Assembly (NCBI RefSeq): GCF_036417845.1
Contig: NC_089978.1
Location: 126,820,183 to 126,884,182, forward strand
Direction of reading: 5' to 3'
From: Apteryx mantelli
Taxonomy: Eukaryota > Chordata > Aves > Apterygiformes > Apterygidae
Length of the DNA: 64,000 bases
A program made the translations under genes and the position numbers. The notes under the pieces were generated by a model that saw only the letters and a program-made list of their open reading frames with translations, was not told the DNA's origin and searched no databases. Each line of letters begins with the position of its first letter. The first letter of the stretch is position 1. Below, piece after piece: positions 21,401-42,286 of this stretch.

Positions 21401-24400
21401 CCCAACTAGTTCAATTGTCCAGATGGGCCATAAGGGTAACATGTCCACCCCACTTCACCCTGTCCCATAAATGATTGCATTTTTCCCCTGAAAACATGAC
21501 AGACATCTTAGATGAATAAATCATTTTTATTTAAATAAAATTACAGGCATATCTTTTCTATTATTAGCTACCATATAGTTTTTTAAAAGGCACCGATATT
21601 TAACAATAATTTAAATTTTCTTGAGAGTAGCTACCTTTTTCTGAGTGGCATTTGTAAACTCATCAGAATTCCATTCACTCATGAAATTCAAGCAAAATCT
21701 GTTGCTAGTGGAACGAAAAAGGTCATACCTTTTTAAGCGTAATAGCTACCTTAGTGTTCTAGACACCTCTTTTGAACAATGCTTGAAAAGAATAGGTCAA
21801 ACGTTCTGCTTAACAAATGACCACTCCTTAAATGGATTGTTTCTTTCTTTCTTACCAAAAATATATTAGGCTGAGAAACTCACTTTAACTTTCACTCTAC
21901 ATGTAGTGTAAACATTAAAAATTAAATCCACGAGACTACTGTTTCTGTAAGACTTCAGGATCCATTTTGACCTGCATTTCTTCAAGCTTAAGAATACAAT
22001 AACACCTGCTCTTATATAAAGAGTTACTTCTTTTAAGAAGTATATCCTAGAGTTCTTTGCCACAGACTGTATTAGCTTCGTCACTGGAGTTCTTTATAAG
22101 TGTCTTTGCTGTGCATGGTTGCACCTCAGCCACCTGATAGGCTTATTTTTCCAGTTCTTTGACAATCTGGAGGAGATTCACTGGAAGGGGACATAGGGAG
22201 GTGCAGATGATACCTCTCAGCAGGCTGAACCCTAATCAAGTTCTCTCACAACAAAACACAGACCTACAACCACTGCTGGAATACACTGCCCAGGTGAGAG
22301 TCAGAATCGCAAGGCTGAGGTCACAGGAGAAACACCGGCAGGTAACCTCTTTTCTGGCCATCGAGTTCTAGTACTGGCACTCTTTGTTTCTAAAAAAGCA
22401 GGTTTTTCAAAAGGAGAATTTGCTAAACACCCTCCAAATTCACAGCTCACTCAAGTTATTAAAATATTTAACTCATCCATGGGGCTCACTCCGTCAACTG
22501 ATTTTGGCTTGTCAAGACAAACTTTTGTAATAATCCCCAAGTTCTACTAGACATATAACTATCTTCTTCACTTCATAGCACAGCAAAATCTCTACATCTC
22601 AAGTATACTAATGGGTAAAAAATTCTGCCCTTTAAAAAAAGCTTACAGACAATAGTGATGTAGAACAATGAATTATACCCAAATATAAGATTGTAATTGG
22701 GTGTAATGATACATTGCATTTGGCCAATATATCCCTGCTACCATTAACAGGCAAGCTCCTCAGAAAACCAGTGGATATTCCTTCTGACTTATGCCAACAG
22801 AAAATTTGATTTTAATTTAACTGCACCAGTGAAACTCAAGTCTTAGATTTGCCAAGTGAAGTAGGTATCATTTATTTCAGAGCTTACACTAAGACCACTG
22901 TAAAGCCGAGATGCAAAACTGCAAAAATACCCATACTGATACCTAGCTCACAAGGCTGCCCTGAGACAGATTTTGTTTAAGTTTGCCAAAATCTCCAAGA
23001 CCTTTCAGAGAAAGGCACTAAAGAAGAGCAAACAATTATTGAGAGAAATGGTGATCTTTCCTTGGCTATGCATCTGCCGTTCCCCATTACACATTTCTAA
23101 ACAAAGAAACATCTGGGAGTCAACAATTCTCACCTTCAAAATTAGGCTCATCTAGATAATCTCACATCTAGTTCCAAGTGTCACTTCATGACACTTAGCA
23201 AAAATCTAAAGTATTTTCAAAAACGACCAACTGAAGTCTTCTAAGAAGACATCAAAGCTCAGCCACTTAAACATATTTTTCTCCTGCTTCAGTTATCCCT
23301 TTAGTTTAGAGATAGAGTACCTTAATACTTGTACAGTATTAAATATATTTATTCAGAAAAGCAGTGAAGAAACTTGCATTGTTTCTGCCTATGAGGAGCA
23401 AAGTACTTTCTTAAGATCTACTTCAGAATAAACAACCTCACTTACTTTAGAAAGGCAGTGATAAACCTGACATTCTAAAACTTAAGCATTAACAGCACAT
23501 ACAACTAAGGAAGGCTCTCTTTAAAAAAGAGAAGAAAAGTATGTGGATCCTAGAAATGAGGTGAATGCTTATGTTCCTTTCAAGGTGAAACAGCCTTGAT
23601 TTTTTTTCTAAGTCTTGGGATCCCTTTGAGCTATAAATTATTTTCTGTGCTTATCTTCTTAAGCAATAGGCCTACTGCAATCAGTAATTTTATGCTACTC
23701 ATTTCTCTGGTTTACACTGAAAAAATACAGAAGAAGCTCAAAAGTGAAGGGGCCAGATCCTGCAACTCTTACTCATCCACCAGAGTCCAGTTCTGCATTC
23801 CTTTAGGAGCTTATGTAGATATTAGAATAGTGAGAGAAATATACTTCTGTAGCACCAAACCTGATGAACTGGTAGTGTTTGTACAGAATTTATTGTCCTG
23901 TACCAGCATATTTCCAAAAGTAATTAGAAGAAGACAAGATTTTTACAAGAGGTGTTCTGAAGGGAGGGAGCTACTTTTCCAGAATAACCACCTCACTACT
24001 GATGGATATACAAAGTGGCCCACTGCCATCAGCATTCCTTCTGTGCTCCATCCTCTGGAAAATAGAGCATACGCGCTGCTGAACACCAAACGCTCTCTCC
24101 TGTCCACATGCTAATCCATGTCTTTCAAAAGAGGCATTTAGAGTTAGAGCTATACTTCAGATGTCCACCCCATGGGGGCAGTGTGCTTATGTACAACATA
24201 ACTTTCTAACGTCTTTTGCCACGTATCACTAACTTCCTTTTTTTGTACTGTTCAGATTGGAGCACATTCTAGTGACACTGAACGCTGGGAAGGAGGGCAC
24301 CCTGTTTTTCACAGGATCAGGACTTCGGTTTGTCCATTTGAAAAAAAGAAATACAATTAAAAAACAATCTTTTTTTTAAATTCAGACCCTGCTGCGATTA

Positions 24401-25423
24401 GCTGGGCATGGAGTTACGATGAATGAAACATCTGCCCTCACACAGCTCACTATGCACGCTGCTTAAAACTTGCTAGGGAGGGACTGGGAAAAGGGTGCAA
24501 ATCCATCTCATCCACCATTAAATCCAGTTCAGCATTACCTGCTCCTGATTATGTGCTGTGTCTGGTCATGTGTCTCTCCCTGAACCCTGCTGAAATTCCA
24601 CTAAATTCCACTGAAGGAAAGGAAACAACGTTGGTAAAGAAACTGCCTTTGTGGTCAGATGCTGCCCCCCTAGACACACATCAGCCTTTCTAGAAAAGTC
24701 AATTGGTATGCCTGGGAGAAGTAGAGCCAATTCACTGCCTTTCAAAGCCAAATGATAGGAAAGAGGCAGGAACATCTAGGCACGAGATGAATACTTCCAG
24801 TCATTTTTAATTATTATACATCTCTTTGGTCCTCCTATAGAAGTCTGGTAGTGTCTATATGAGCATGACCAACTACATATTCTTCAAAGAAATGCTGAAC
24901 AGATTTGCAGTGAGTAGTTCTTTCCATTTAACATAAAGCTACAAGCAAAGACACAAACATGTTGGGCAAGGTAACTATCACTTTCTATGTTGTTCTACTG
25001 TTTTCAAGGTCTGCACAGTTATTTATGCACAGTGACTTGCAGTTCAGCAAAAGCACTTATTTGGACATCTTAATTAGTTCATCCTATCAGTTCCTTAAAA
25101 AGCAGAAGAAAAACATTTTGCCTAGCTGTTAATGAGTCTGACTCACAGACTTGGTAATGTTACCTCATCCAGTCCAAGTTTGTCTAATATTAATCTGTTT
25201 TTCCACTGATGTACAAGATAAGCAAGGTATTATTGGAATCACCACACATCAAGCTTACCCTCTGCAAATAAAAATCTAGCTGTGCAGATATATACAGTAC
25301 TCCAGAGGATGATATTTGCATAGCAAGTTGTATAAAGGATGAATAAGATGGTAAACAAGTCTAGAAATGAGGTAACAATTAGCCTAATAGTAGAGTGGGC
25401 AAACTAGTAAAGCCCCATTCTTA
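15489..25423. other. Intergenic region between ADGRG7 and TMEM45A (includes TMEM45A 3' UTR)
   Basis: About 10 kb upstream of ADGRG7 exon 1 and downstream of the TMEM45A stop. It should contain the ADGRG7 promoter and the TMEM45A 3' UTR. Reverse-strand AATAAA sites exist (for example near 21525-21540 and 23345), but I cannot tell which, if any, is used. Apart from the 15853-15935 minisatellite I recognise nothing. Confidence 0.55.
15853..15935. repeat. 18-bp AT-rich minisatellite
   Basis: The unit GCATATATTCTCTATATT is repeated about 3.5 times with small changes (GTATATATT..., GTGTATATT), preceded by TATATTG runs. It lies about 365 bases upstream of ADGRG7 exon 1. Confidence 0.85.
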
Positions 25424-32497
<7,074 letters not shown>

Positions 32498-35400
32498 CTG
32501 AAGGTAAATAAAAATGCAGACTGATTATTGGAATGGTGGGAGAATCCCATTGGACATAATTTGAAAGTCTCACCCTGCATAGATCAAAAGAACATCACTG
32601 AATTAAGCCCTCACACTTTATTTAAAATTAAATAGAGTTTGAGTACTTATTTTCTGTTCAAATGCTGTTCAAAACACCCAGCTGCTCTCCCAAGTTTCTT
32701 AGATTTGCAGAACATGAATGTCACCCAACTGTAAAACAGCTGACCTGAAATGCAAAGCTTGCAGTTGGCAAGTTAAGAGAAAAAAGGCATAGCACACTAT
32801 GTCATGCTGTTGAAATTGTACTAGCAGAAGAGAGAACACTAATACTCAAAATCAAGTTCTTCCGCCTTGAGAGTGTTACATGTTTCTTTACGTGGCAAAC
32901 AGATATCAGGACAATAGCTGATTGAACAAAAAATTAATTGTGCATACATACAACAGGTAACTATTCACTAATAAACTATACTTTGCCTATCAATCCAGAT
33001 CTCTCAGTGTGATTTATGAACATCTAGTAATTCTCAGTATTTGAGAGGTGAATTATGAACCTGCGACTAGAGGCCTATTATCCCCATTTTATACTTAAGT
33101 ATGCTAATATGATTATTACTTGGCCAGTGTTATACAGTCATTTAATAGCAGTGCCTGATCATGTGGTTATCAGCCTGGAATTCCCAGCTTCTAGGAGAGT
33201 TAAGTTAGCTCCAATAGCTTCTTCATTAAAATTACAGTTCTAATATTTGATTGCAGTTTTTCTTTAAGCTAGTGTAAACTGAGGTATTATGCATCATGAC
33301 CCAAAGCATATAAAATTTCTGCACAGACAACACATAATCAAGGATAACTGCTTTCAAAGCATTAACAGTCTGTACTTTCTGTTATTACTGTTGCTGACTT
33401 AAAAATCTAATCACCACAGTATACTGGAGCCATCTGGTTATTAACAGAATATGGAGGCTCCAGTATATTTTCCTTTTAAGTAAGTATTTCCCATGGTCAG
33501 CTCTGCACAAGAAGTTTTGAACTGTGGTTTGTGGGCCTTGGAGTACTTGCAGATGGTTCACGTAGTGCTGGCTGGTCATATAGCATTAGCCCTCTCCTGT
33601 TCCTGTAGGCTAAACGCCACTGAAAGCTGTTTCTTTTTTTTTCTTTAAAGAGAAACTTTTCCACATACACAGGATCTAAAGTTGCCATAAGTCTATTAAC
33701 CAATTGCATGAGGAGAGGTGACCTACATAGCCACAAAGGAGAAAAAAAAATAAAAAATGACTGTTCACAATTGAAAAAAGGAAGGATTTAAGGGCTCAGG
33801 CTGATGTAGGTCCAGCCGTTGAAGCGGTTCCTGCCCCCAGTTGTCTGTACCGCCCTCTTCCAGAGCTGCTTTCTCCCTGTATAAACCCTGGGTCGTGCAC
33901 GCATTCCTGCGTATTTGTTTAAACTCCCATGCTGGGCTGCGGACTCTGCACACAGCATGCCCACTGTAGCCTCAAAGCCTCCAGCAGGGCTGGTAGCTAC
34001 TGGGGGGCATCAGATCACTTCAGCTGGCTCTGCCACATCCCTAAGAGCCCTGCGCTATGATAAGCTTTAAAAGCTGCTCCCCCAGATAAAACACCTCTTA
34101 GCTCATTTCTAGGGAATTATTACTGAATTACAAGAAACAGAACACGTGACATGGGTTGCCAAAGCAAGCCCATTTCTTCATCTGTCTTAACTGATATTGC
34201 CAATGCTTGTATCTACATATTCAAGTCTGAAAAAGGACTGTAAGCCTGATGGCACGCAGCCTGAGGAAGGGTGGCAACCCCTGGCTGAGAGCTTGCACTA
34301 GAGCCCCGGAGAAATAGTGCTCTGTTGGCCTCAGGGGCCACCAGGTCTACCTCCCCACCTTCATTTGCACACGTATTTCTGTTGAAAATGGCTTAGCTAA
34401 AAACTTGAAGCACAGGCAACATGTTAAGAGTACGCTGGGCAAGGCATAGGTAACCAGCTGTGCACAACATGGCCTGAATAAGGCATTGTAGTTGCCAAGC
34501 GCAACATCTGAAAACATCCAGGGTGCAGGAACCCCACACGAATGGGTAACGAGGGGCGTGCAGTTATTTATTTTTGTGAAACAGAAAGGACTCCATTTGG
34601 GGTTTCTGTCTTTTAGGGGAAGGCTCCTGCATGTCAGTTTACTCTTTGCAACAAAAAAAGCAAAGAGGTTGAGAAAAAAGCAAATCCAGCTGAGTTTATA
34701 CCTGAATGTTTTGTTTGCTGCTTGCAAGCGGGGAGAGCGCTGCTCATTCCAGAGCAGCCTACAGAGCAATCTGGTTCCCAGCAGTGTGGTTTGGGGACTC
34801 AGACCCACACATTAAGCCTGGCCTCAGCTGTATCTTGAAAGGGTTGCATCATTTTAGCACACCTTTATTTCAAGGATTTTGATTAGTTTGTGCATCATTG
34901 CCAGTAATCACTAGGCCCTCATTTGCCTCAAAAAAGGGCAATACTGTTAGGAGCAGAAGTCTGAGTCTCCTGAAGGTGCTTGGGCTTCAAACTTTGAAAT
35001 ACTTCATTTGTTTCGAAAGCCTTAATTTCTGTTTCTTCTAAAAACTGCTGGCCTGACTGGCACAGCTGTCTGTTTAGAGACATGTTAATTTTGTCTTCCT
35101 TTGAATTAAAGAAAGAAGAGGGGAGTAGAAAGTGGCCTTTCCTCACCCTACATTTGATCTCCCTGAACACCATTCATTAGAAAGACTTTATTCATTATAT
35201 ATTTTGCTATTCACCACAGGTACGTGGCACTCCAGCTGAAAAGACTTACCCTGTACCACACATCAAAGCAAGATACTGATTAAAAAGGTAAATCAAAGCC
35301 ATGCAAAGCCCACCTCAAGAAGGAGATTAGAACTGCAGTTAGATTCAGATGAAGATCAGGGTGTTACCGCAATTTGTAGTATACAACATATGAGACTTCC

Positions 35401-35929
35401 AAAGTAAATCTCAGTCTGTAAGCTCACATATGGGTTATTTAGATCTCCTATACTGCAAAACTTTTTTGCCTTAAAACATCAGGGCGATCCATCAAGATAT
35501 TCTGTTTAAAACTATTGTTCCTCTTTCAAAATATGGGGAAAAAAAGAAAAATAAGGAATGCTACAACTACTGTTGCATATACAACATAAACAGAGAAGCA
35601 GAAAAAAATGGATGCTCTTTCACTATAAGCAATGCAATCAAGTGCTACTAGTTTGACGTAGTGTAAACTTCGCTTTGAGCCCATCTAAAAATGCTGGAGT
35701 TTATTTGCATGCTTTCCCTAGAAACACCATCAGTTCAATCACTGACACGTTGCGGCAGACCTGTGAGACATCAAAGCTCAGCACGCTTAGATTGGGATAG
35801 GAATTAGGCCAATTAGATGTTAAGCCCTGAGCAAACGTGCCGAAGGCTTGTGACACGGCTGCCCTCAAAACTGCCTAAAATTCCCCAAATTTGCAAAATT
35901 TCCCTTAATCAAAATGGCTGCGGTCTCCT

Positions 35930-36550
35930 GCTGCTGCCCATGGAGCTGAAGCGAGGGAGATGGCTATCGGGCCAGGGGTTTATTTCTGTGAGGCCGGAGG
36001 CGGGCTGCTGCCACCCGCCGTTTTCCATTAGATCCATTAGATCCGGTTGAGCCTGATTTCTGCCTTGCCCGGGGCCCAGGGCCCCTCCCAGGGCTGGAGG
36101 CGCCATTTTAGCTCAGGTGCCCTAGCCATGGCTGGCCCCGAGTGGTGCCACGGGGGTGCCCATCCCTGGGCCCCGCTGCCCCCGCTGGGCTCCCCAGGAG
36201 CCTCCTTGCCACGCTGGGGGCCGCCGCCCGCTGCCACCGCCCCGGCTGTCACCCGGCCCTCGGGGAGGTGTGGGGCACGGCAGGAGGGCAGGTGGCCATC
36301 ATGGCACTCACGGGCCTCAACCGTCATGACCGCCCTCCCTGCGGGCCCCTTCCCGCCCTAAGCAATGCCGCAGGGTGGCCCATGCCCCCTTCCTGAACTG
36401 CCATTTGGCTTTCCCCCACTATCCTACCTTTCTTTTGCCCTGCAGATGGGCCCAGCTGCCCTCCACGCCCAGCTCAGGCACCAGGGGGCTGCGTCTCATG
36501 TGACAGGGCGAGCTGGAAAAGTACTGCCCAGGGAAGAGGACAAAAAGGTA
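35930..36550. promoter_or_regulatory. GC-rich block, possible CpG island
   Basis: About 600 bases rich in G+C and moderately rich in CpG. A good plus-strand donor, AAAAAG|GTAAGTAAG, lies at its right end (intron side begins at about 36547). It could be a promoter or first exon of a plus-strand noncoding RNA, an alternative TMEM45A promoter, or simply a GC-rich repeat. No conserved protein is recognised in any frame. Confidence 0.35.
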
Positions 36551-36798
36551 AGTAAGATTAATAATGACAACAGTATACATGGTCTAGATAGGTTACAAAT
36601 TTTAAGCACTAGGTAACGTTTCTGCACCTGACTGGAATAAGGAATGGACATAATTTACAGCTACTTGCAAATGCGAGGCTACTTTTCTCATATGTATGAG
36701 CTGAGGGTAATTTTTATTGGAATAATCACAGAAAACATTGCAGGGTTTTAGCTTTTTCCAGCAATTAGCAAGCTTGATGGTATCGTAAAGGCGTTTTT

Positions 36799-36822
36799 AC
36801 ACACACACACACACACACACAC
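36799..36822. repeat. (AC)12 microsatellite
   Basis: A perfect AC dinucleotide run. Confidence 0.95.
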
Positions 36823-37640
36823 TTTGCTGACCAAGTATAAGTTGCTGACAGCAGCCCCCAAATTCCATGTGTCCATGCGGTCCTTCCTCCCAGCGGGCTG
36901 CGCCTTATGCATCGGCATCAGGCGGCAGTATGGGGAGAAGCTGGGAGAGGGGACAAGCAAGCGTAGTGTTCAAATGAGCATTCAAGAAAAGGCTTACATT
37001 CTTGGATGCATTAAAAGCTACCTTTTTAGCCTGAAAATGATCTCACTTACCCTGGCAGAAGAATGAAGGGAAGATAAAAAACAGACTCAAATGACTGATT
37101 TAGAAGTCTTGTGGGTTCTTTGCGAGGGTGACTTCATAACTTTTACTGGTCTGATTCACCATGTCTTGAGGCTGTCAAGGTGGGGACTAAGGCAGGATGG
37201 GCAAGCTGTGGGGAGAAACTCGTTATACCACCTGGTTATTCAGACAGCTTATCAATCACTTTTCAAAGAACTCAATTAGTTTCCTTTTCTCACTTCAGAA
37301 GGAAGTTAGAGGCTAAGGCAACTCCCCCTAAACTGGCTCAGGATGCAAACAGTTGTTCAGTCAGAACTAGCGTTATAGCACATAGTTCCCCTTCCAGGCA
37401 CGTACTTCTGTCACATCAGTAATGCCTGGTAATTTCCTGTGTTTATCAAGCCCTGGAGCACGTTAAAGAGGACAGTCAACCAGAAACTTTTTTTTTCCCA
37501 AAAATGATACAAATTATGAGGCCACAAACTCACTCTTCTGCAATGCATTAGTTTCTGCTGCAAAACTGCATAACAGAAGTTAAAACTGAAGAGTAAGCAT
37601 TTGCAAAGTTCCTGCAATGGTAAAAATAAAGTGGCATTTT

Positions 37641-37697
37641 TCTCCTATATAATTAGATTTCTCCTATATAATTAGATTTTTCCTATATAATTAGATT
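37641..37697. repeat. Tandem repeat, three units of about 19-20 bp
   Basis: TCTCCTATATAATTAGATTT and two near-identical copies in tandem. Confidence 0.92.
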
Positions 37698-40600
37698 AGG
37701 AAATAGCAGTGTGGAGTGTGTAGTATTTGCTACAAAATGTTTATTTATCCGTAACACCCACAGTAATCCATCATCATGCCAGTAAGAATAATGCACACAG
37801 TTAAGAGGAGGAAATAACACATTTGTACATGCTTTCTTATCAGTGCACAAATTGTGATCATACAGCTTCTACTGAAAATTTAAATCCAGTAAAGCCCAAA
37901 GCATCTCAGATGAAGAAAGTCACGGACAATTTTACTTAAATACCGAAGTTTCCTGTTTGCACTTAAAGATATATTCACAATTGAAGTGCCTTTTACCCTG
38001 CAGTCATGGAATTGTAAACATCATGGAGAACCATGCTGAACAGGTCTGAAAAACAATGTTTTGTGTAACTGCTTTGTTCACAAAATGCAATACTTATCTC
38101 ATGTCAAGACTGAAAGGCAACTACAACCCCATGTTACTAGAAGAGATCACTGCTTTGGTGTTAAGGAAATACCCAGCTGGCATCTATAGCTACTCCTGAA
38201 TTAAACTGAAACCAGGTATTGTGCATGCTAATGAAAACAGGACTCAAGACTTCCTGAAATGCTAAAAAATTACAGTACAGCCTTGATATTCTTGCTTAAG
38301 GGTGTGGGAAATAAAGAATTTTTTATCAGAAAAAGCTGTCGTGAATAAGCATCTCCCAAGCCTGTAAGAGAGGAATTCACTCCTTGCAGAAATCTTCAGG
38401 CCTACAAGACACGGATGAAAAACAAAAATCCCAGAGGGCTAATGACTAGAAGTCTATATACTGATCTGAGAAAGGAGGAAATCCAAGATATCATCCCTCA
38501 TACTGCTGAGTTCAGGCCCACAACCTTAGCTACTTTTTTTACTTTTTTCAGTACCTTCCATTTGTCAACAACTCCTTCTGAGATACTCATGCTTCCAAGT
38601 GCTTCTCATCCCTTAGAGAGCTCTTTGCTGTGTTTTTTCACCTCTAGTGACCCTCAGTTTTCTGGATTTCTTTTCCCTTTCTCTGTGCATCTGCTGACTC
38701 TGTTTCTGCTCCCATATTACAGCAGGCTATCTTCAGGGGTTATCCAGGGACAACAAACACTGCATAACAATCTTACTATTGGCTGTCAATATCAGAGCAG
38801 CTGCTGCTCCGTGGATATGAAATTTTTAGTCTCCAGGGCTGCCAATTTGGAACCTTTTATTTGCATCACCAGAAGTTTAAAAAAAAAAGGCAAAAAAATA
38901 GATTCAACTTTGTAATTGCATGGGATACATAGGAGTTATTTTTCCTGTGTTTTCCTATGAAAGAAGCTCAGCTTGTTTATTGGCCATACAACTTGCTATT
39001 TCCTAGCACTGCTTGAAATAACGGGAAAAATAGCAAGGGGGATGTAACTAAATTATTGCAGGTATAAGAATGCTACCTCCTACAGGAGTATGTTTGACCG
39101 TAGCCACTGCAGCCACTTCCCTGCGTGCGGGAACTCAGCAGTAGCCCCTGCCTCCCTTAGGGTGACCTTCCAACTGTCCCTGGTGCAAAGCAGCAGTTTC
39201 CTTGCCCATGGAGGACACAGCAGGAACTGCTGCTCTCAAAGTGAGATGCTGCCAGCGAGCAGTTCCTGGCAACACGGCAGATGCTAGCTCTTGCTGAATG
39301 CTGCAGAGGACATTTGTGATTGTGTGTGGCAGCAGCTGAGTACAGCCAGACAAATGGCATGGTGGAAGGATATGCTGCTACACTATACTGCAGTGCCCTG
39401 GAAGCCCTTCACTCACATTGGAGGTCAACTCCTCTTTCCAGTCTACCAAGTGCTGGACTCAGGTAGCGTACTTATTGTCTCCTGATTTTAACCTGAATTG
39501 TGCCAGGTGCTGAAATTCTCGTATTCTCCCTCCCTGATAAGAAGTCAGTTCTTCTTATCATCTTTATCATCTCTAAAACATACCAAGTCACTTTGCTGAA
39601 CAGCCTCTGCAGGATCCTAGGCATCCCTGAAGAAGCACGGCCAAGCAGAAGTCACAGCGCCTGTGGGGAGCATGCTCCCTGAGTGGCCTAAGCCAGTTTG
39701 TAAGGTACAGTCCCTCCCTGTAGTTCCAAGTGTGCTTACATGCATGTTCGTTCTCTGCTTACTGATAGAGAGGCTAGGAAAATGTTAAGAGAGAAAAAGA
39801 TTGTTAGCTGACAATTTAGAACTCAAAGCACAGCTCTGGAGAGGTGATGAAAGAAAACATGATTTGGTTTCCATTAGCATCCCCTTTATGGAATTCCTCT
39901 TCCAACTGCTTAACAATACAATCAGCATCTAATACACTCTAATAAGACAGTGAAGCTGACAGGACTGCTCCTATAAAAAAGGGTATGACAAATATTTGTA
40001 ATGAGAACTAATGACCACTGTGAAAAATCCTGCATTAGCCCTTAGCCCTTTACAGGCTGTTAAAAGTTGCTGCAATTGTTATTTATGTTTCCAAATACTT
40101 CAAGAAGACAAGAAGACAAAAAGACACAACGAAAAAAAGGAAACTAAGGAAACTTTAAGTAGTCTAAAATGGTATTTTCCACCTGCAAAGTAGTCAGGTC
40201 TGAAAGATAATACTGAGAAGCTCTATTCTGGGAGAAGGATGGGTTTTCAGGTACTGCTGAAGCACAGGGCTTGCTGATCTTAATATGAACAATAATTCTT
40301 CTTTTGCAAGGGTTGTTCCTTTACTGTAATAATCAGTTGCCCTACAGAAAAGGCTTTAAGATTTCATTTCATTTTTTAGAATGCTGGATGTTAAGGTGCC
40401 TTTGGACAAAAAACAGGATATTACAAAGAAGATCCTATTTTAAAGAATCACCAGGCACTAACAAAATCTGATAAGCAGAAGTGTCATGCTCTGCCATGGA
40501 TCTGAAGTTTGCATCTTAAGGATAGCATCAAGTCAACAAAATGGGAAGGGAGCTAGTTTCAACATATACAAATACATTAATATATTTGTTTTTGACAGTA

Positions 40601-42265
40601 TTCATAGAAAGAACTGTTTTCTTACAACAGAATTACAAACCAGCTCAGTTACACCAGGTGATGCTCATAACTGGACAACAAGCAGGTGACACTTGTAAGA
40701 GCTGAACTTCTACTGTCACCTGGTAGGAAGGACACTGGAGACGAGAAAGAGAGTAGGCACACAAGCTCCGCATATTGTGGGAGCCTGTGCTGCATTTTGC
40801 TGACCCCTATGAGATCCAGCCTCTTTTTCTGGAATCTCTGTTTTCTGAAGTTATTTGACTAAGTGATACTCTACTTTCGGCCAAGCCGTCTATCTATGGA
40901 GTACAGTTAGGTTGCACGAGCCCTAAGGGCTCTAAATGAAAAGGCAAATAAAGTGACTCAAAATACATGTTTACATCTCATGGATTTGGATGCTGCAACC
41001 AATGATATTTGAGTGCTTGGGTCGTGCAATGTTGTGTTGTGATAAAAAGAAAAACGAAAGATAGAAGGCTTTCTTGTAAGAAGCTGCTGTACATCCATGC
41101 AACAGAGTAGAAATTAGGTCAAAGCACTTACCTAGTGGCGGATACAGTTGCAGGATTTGTACCTAGAGCTTTGCCTTGACACACTCGCCTTTTTACTTGG
41201 AAATCTTTTCTACAAGATGCGTTTGTCAAAGTCAGGATGCTCAATGTACTGCTTGTCACAGGGGCTCCCAAATGCACTGCATCTACCAGATATTGCTTGG
41301 GGGAAACATATTTTTAACAACAGAAAGATGAGTGGGCCGGGAGATAAAGAGAAATGAATAAATGAGAAGGTGTTGGAAAGGCAATCAATAACATTGATAA
41401 TAGATGAAGTTAGCCCAGCTAGAAAAATCAAAATGCACCTGAGAAACAGGTATAGTTCCTCTTTATAGTTCCCCTTTAGTTCACCTTGTACTCATTAGAT
41501 GGGAATCAGCTAGAGCTAATGTAACATTAGCTGAAAATGAAGAGTCCTGCATAACGGAGGGCTACAGTACCAGCAGCATCCGTTCAGCTGCCCCTCTGTA
41601 GACAGGGCTCCTAATGAAATGAGCAAGAATATTGCTATGGAATAGGAGCTTTTTAATTCAATCAGACGAGTGTCTGCAAGCAAGAGGCTGTATTCTCTTC
41701 TAAAGCCATTGACATTACAGATGCTACACTGTATTACAGAAATGTCTCATGTGCAAGGTCATGTAGAGAAATAGTTTTAGGAATTCTACTAGGATAGCAT
41801 AAAAATGTTATAGAAGGCCCTGATTTAGGCATAAGTTGATTAAGAGGGACTTACTCTTTTTTTATCTTCTGGTGGAAAAAGCAGTGCCAGAACTCAAGGT
41901 CTAGCTTGTGAGGCGCAATAATACAGGAGTGCCACTCTAGTGTGCCACTCACTTTAAAACTAAGATCTTTCAAAAATAATGTTTAATTATTTATAATAGC
42001 TAGTCTTAGGAACTTGCCTTGCTCAGTAAGTACCTGGGAAGAGAAGATCCAAATGACTACTGCTGCCTGATGCAAGTGAACCTGAGAGTGTTTTGGTTGC
42101 ATCTAAGAAACAGAGTATAAGCCAGTTGAAATGACAGGAGTTTTGACAGTGAAAAGTCTTGACTGGTTTATTCCTTAAGCCTGAAAAACCAGGGATGCAT
42201 TTCTGAGCTATTGCACTGGCCATTTGTGGTACTGAGTAAGGAGATACGTACAGGCAGATTTAATG

Positions 42266-42286
42266 TACAAAAAAAAAAAAAAAAAA
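42266..42286. repeat. Poly(A) run
   Basis: About 19 A in a row; no retrotransposon body is recognised beside it. Confidence 0.8.

Noticed and set aside
23596-24114. 172-aa open frame on plus
   Set aside because: No family motif, no splice-supported structure, composition like translated AT-rich noncoding DNA; probably chance.
34347-34815. Overlapping open frames on both strands (153 and 107 aa)
   Set aside because: Neither has a motif; frames on opposite strands over the same DNA suggest chance.
38415-38915. 166-aa open frame on plus
   Set aside because: Low-complexity Ser/Phe/Leu composition, no recognisable domain or conserved start context.
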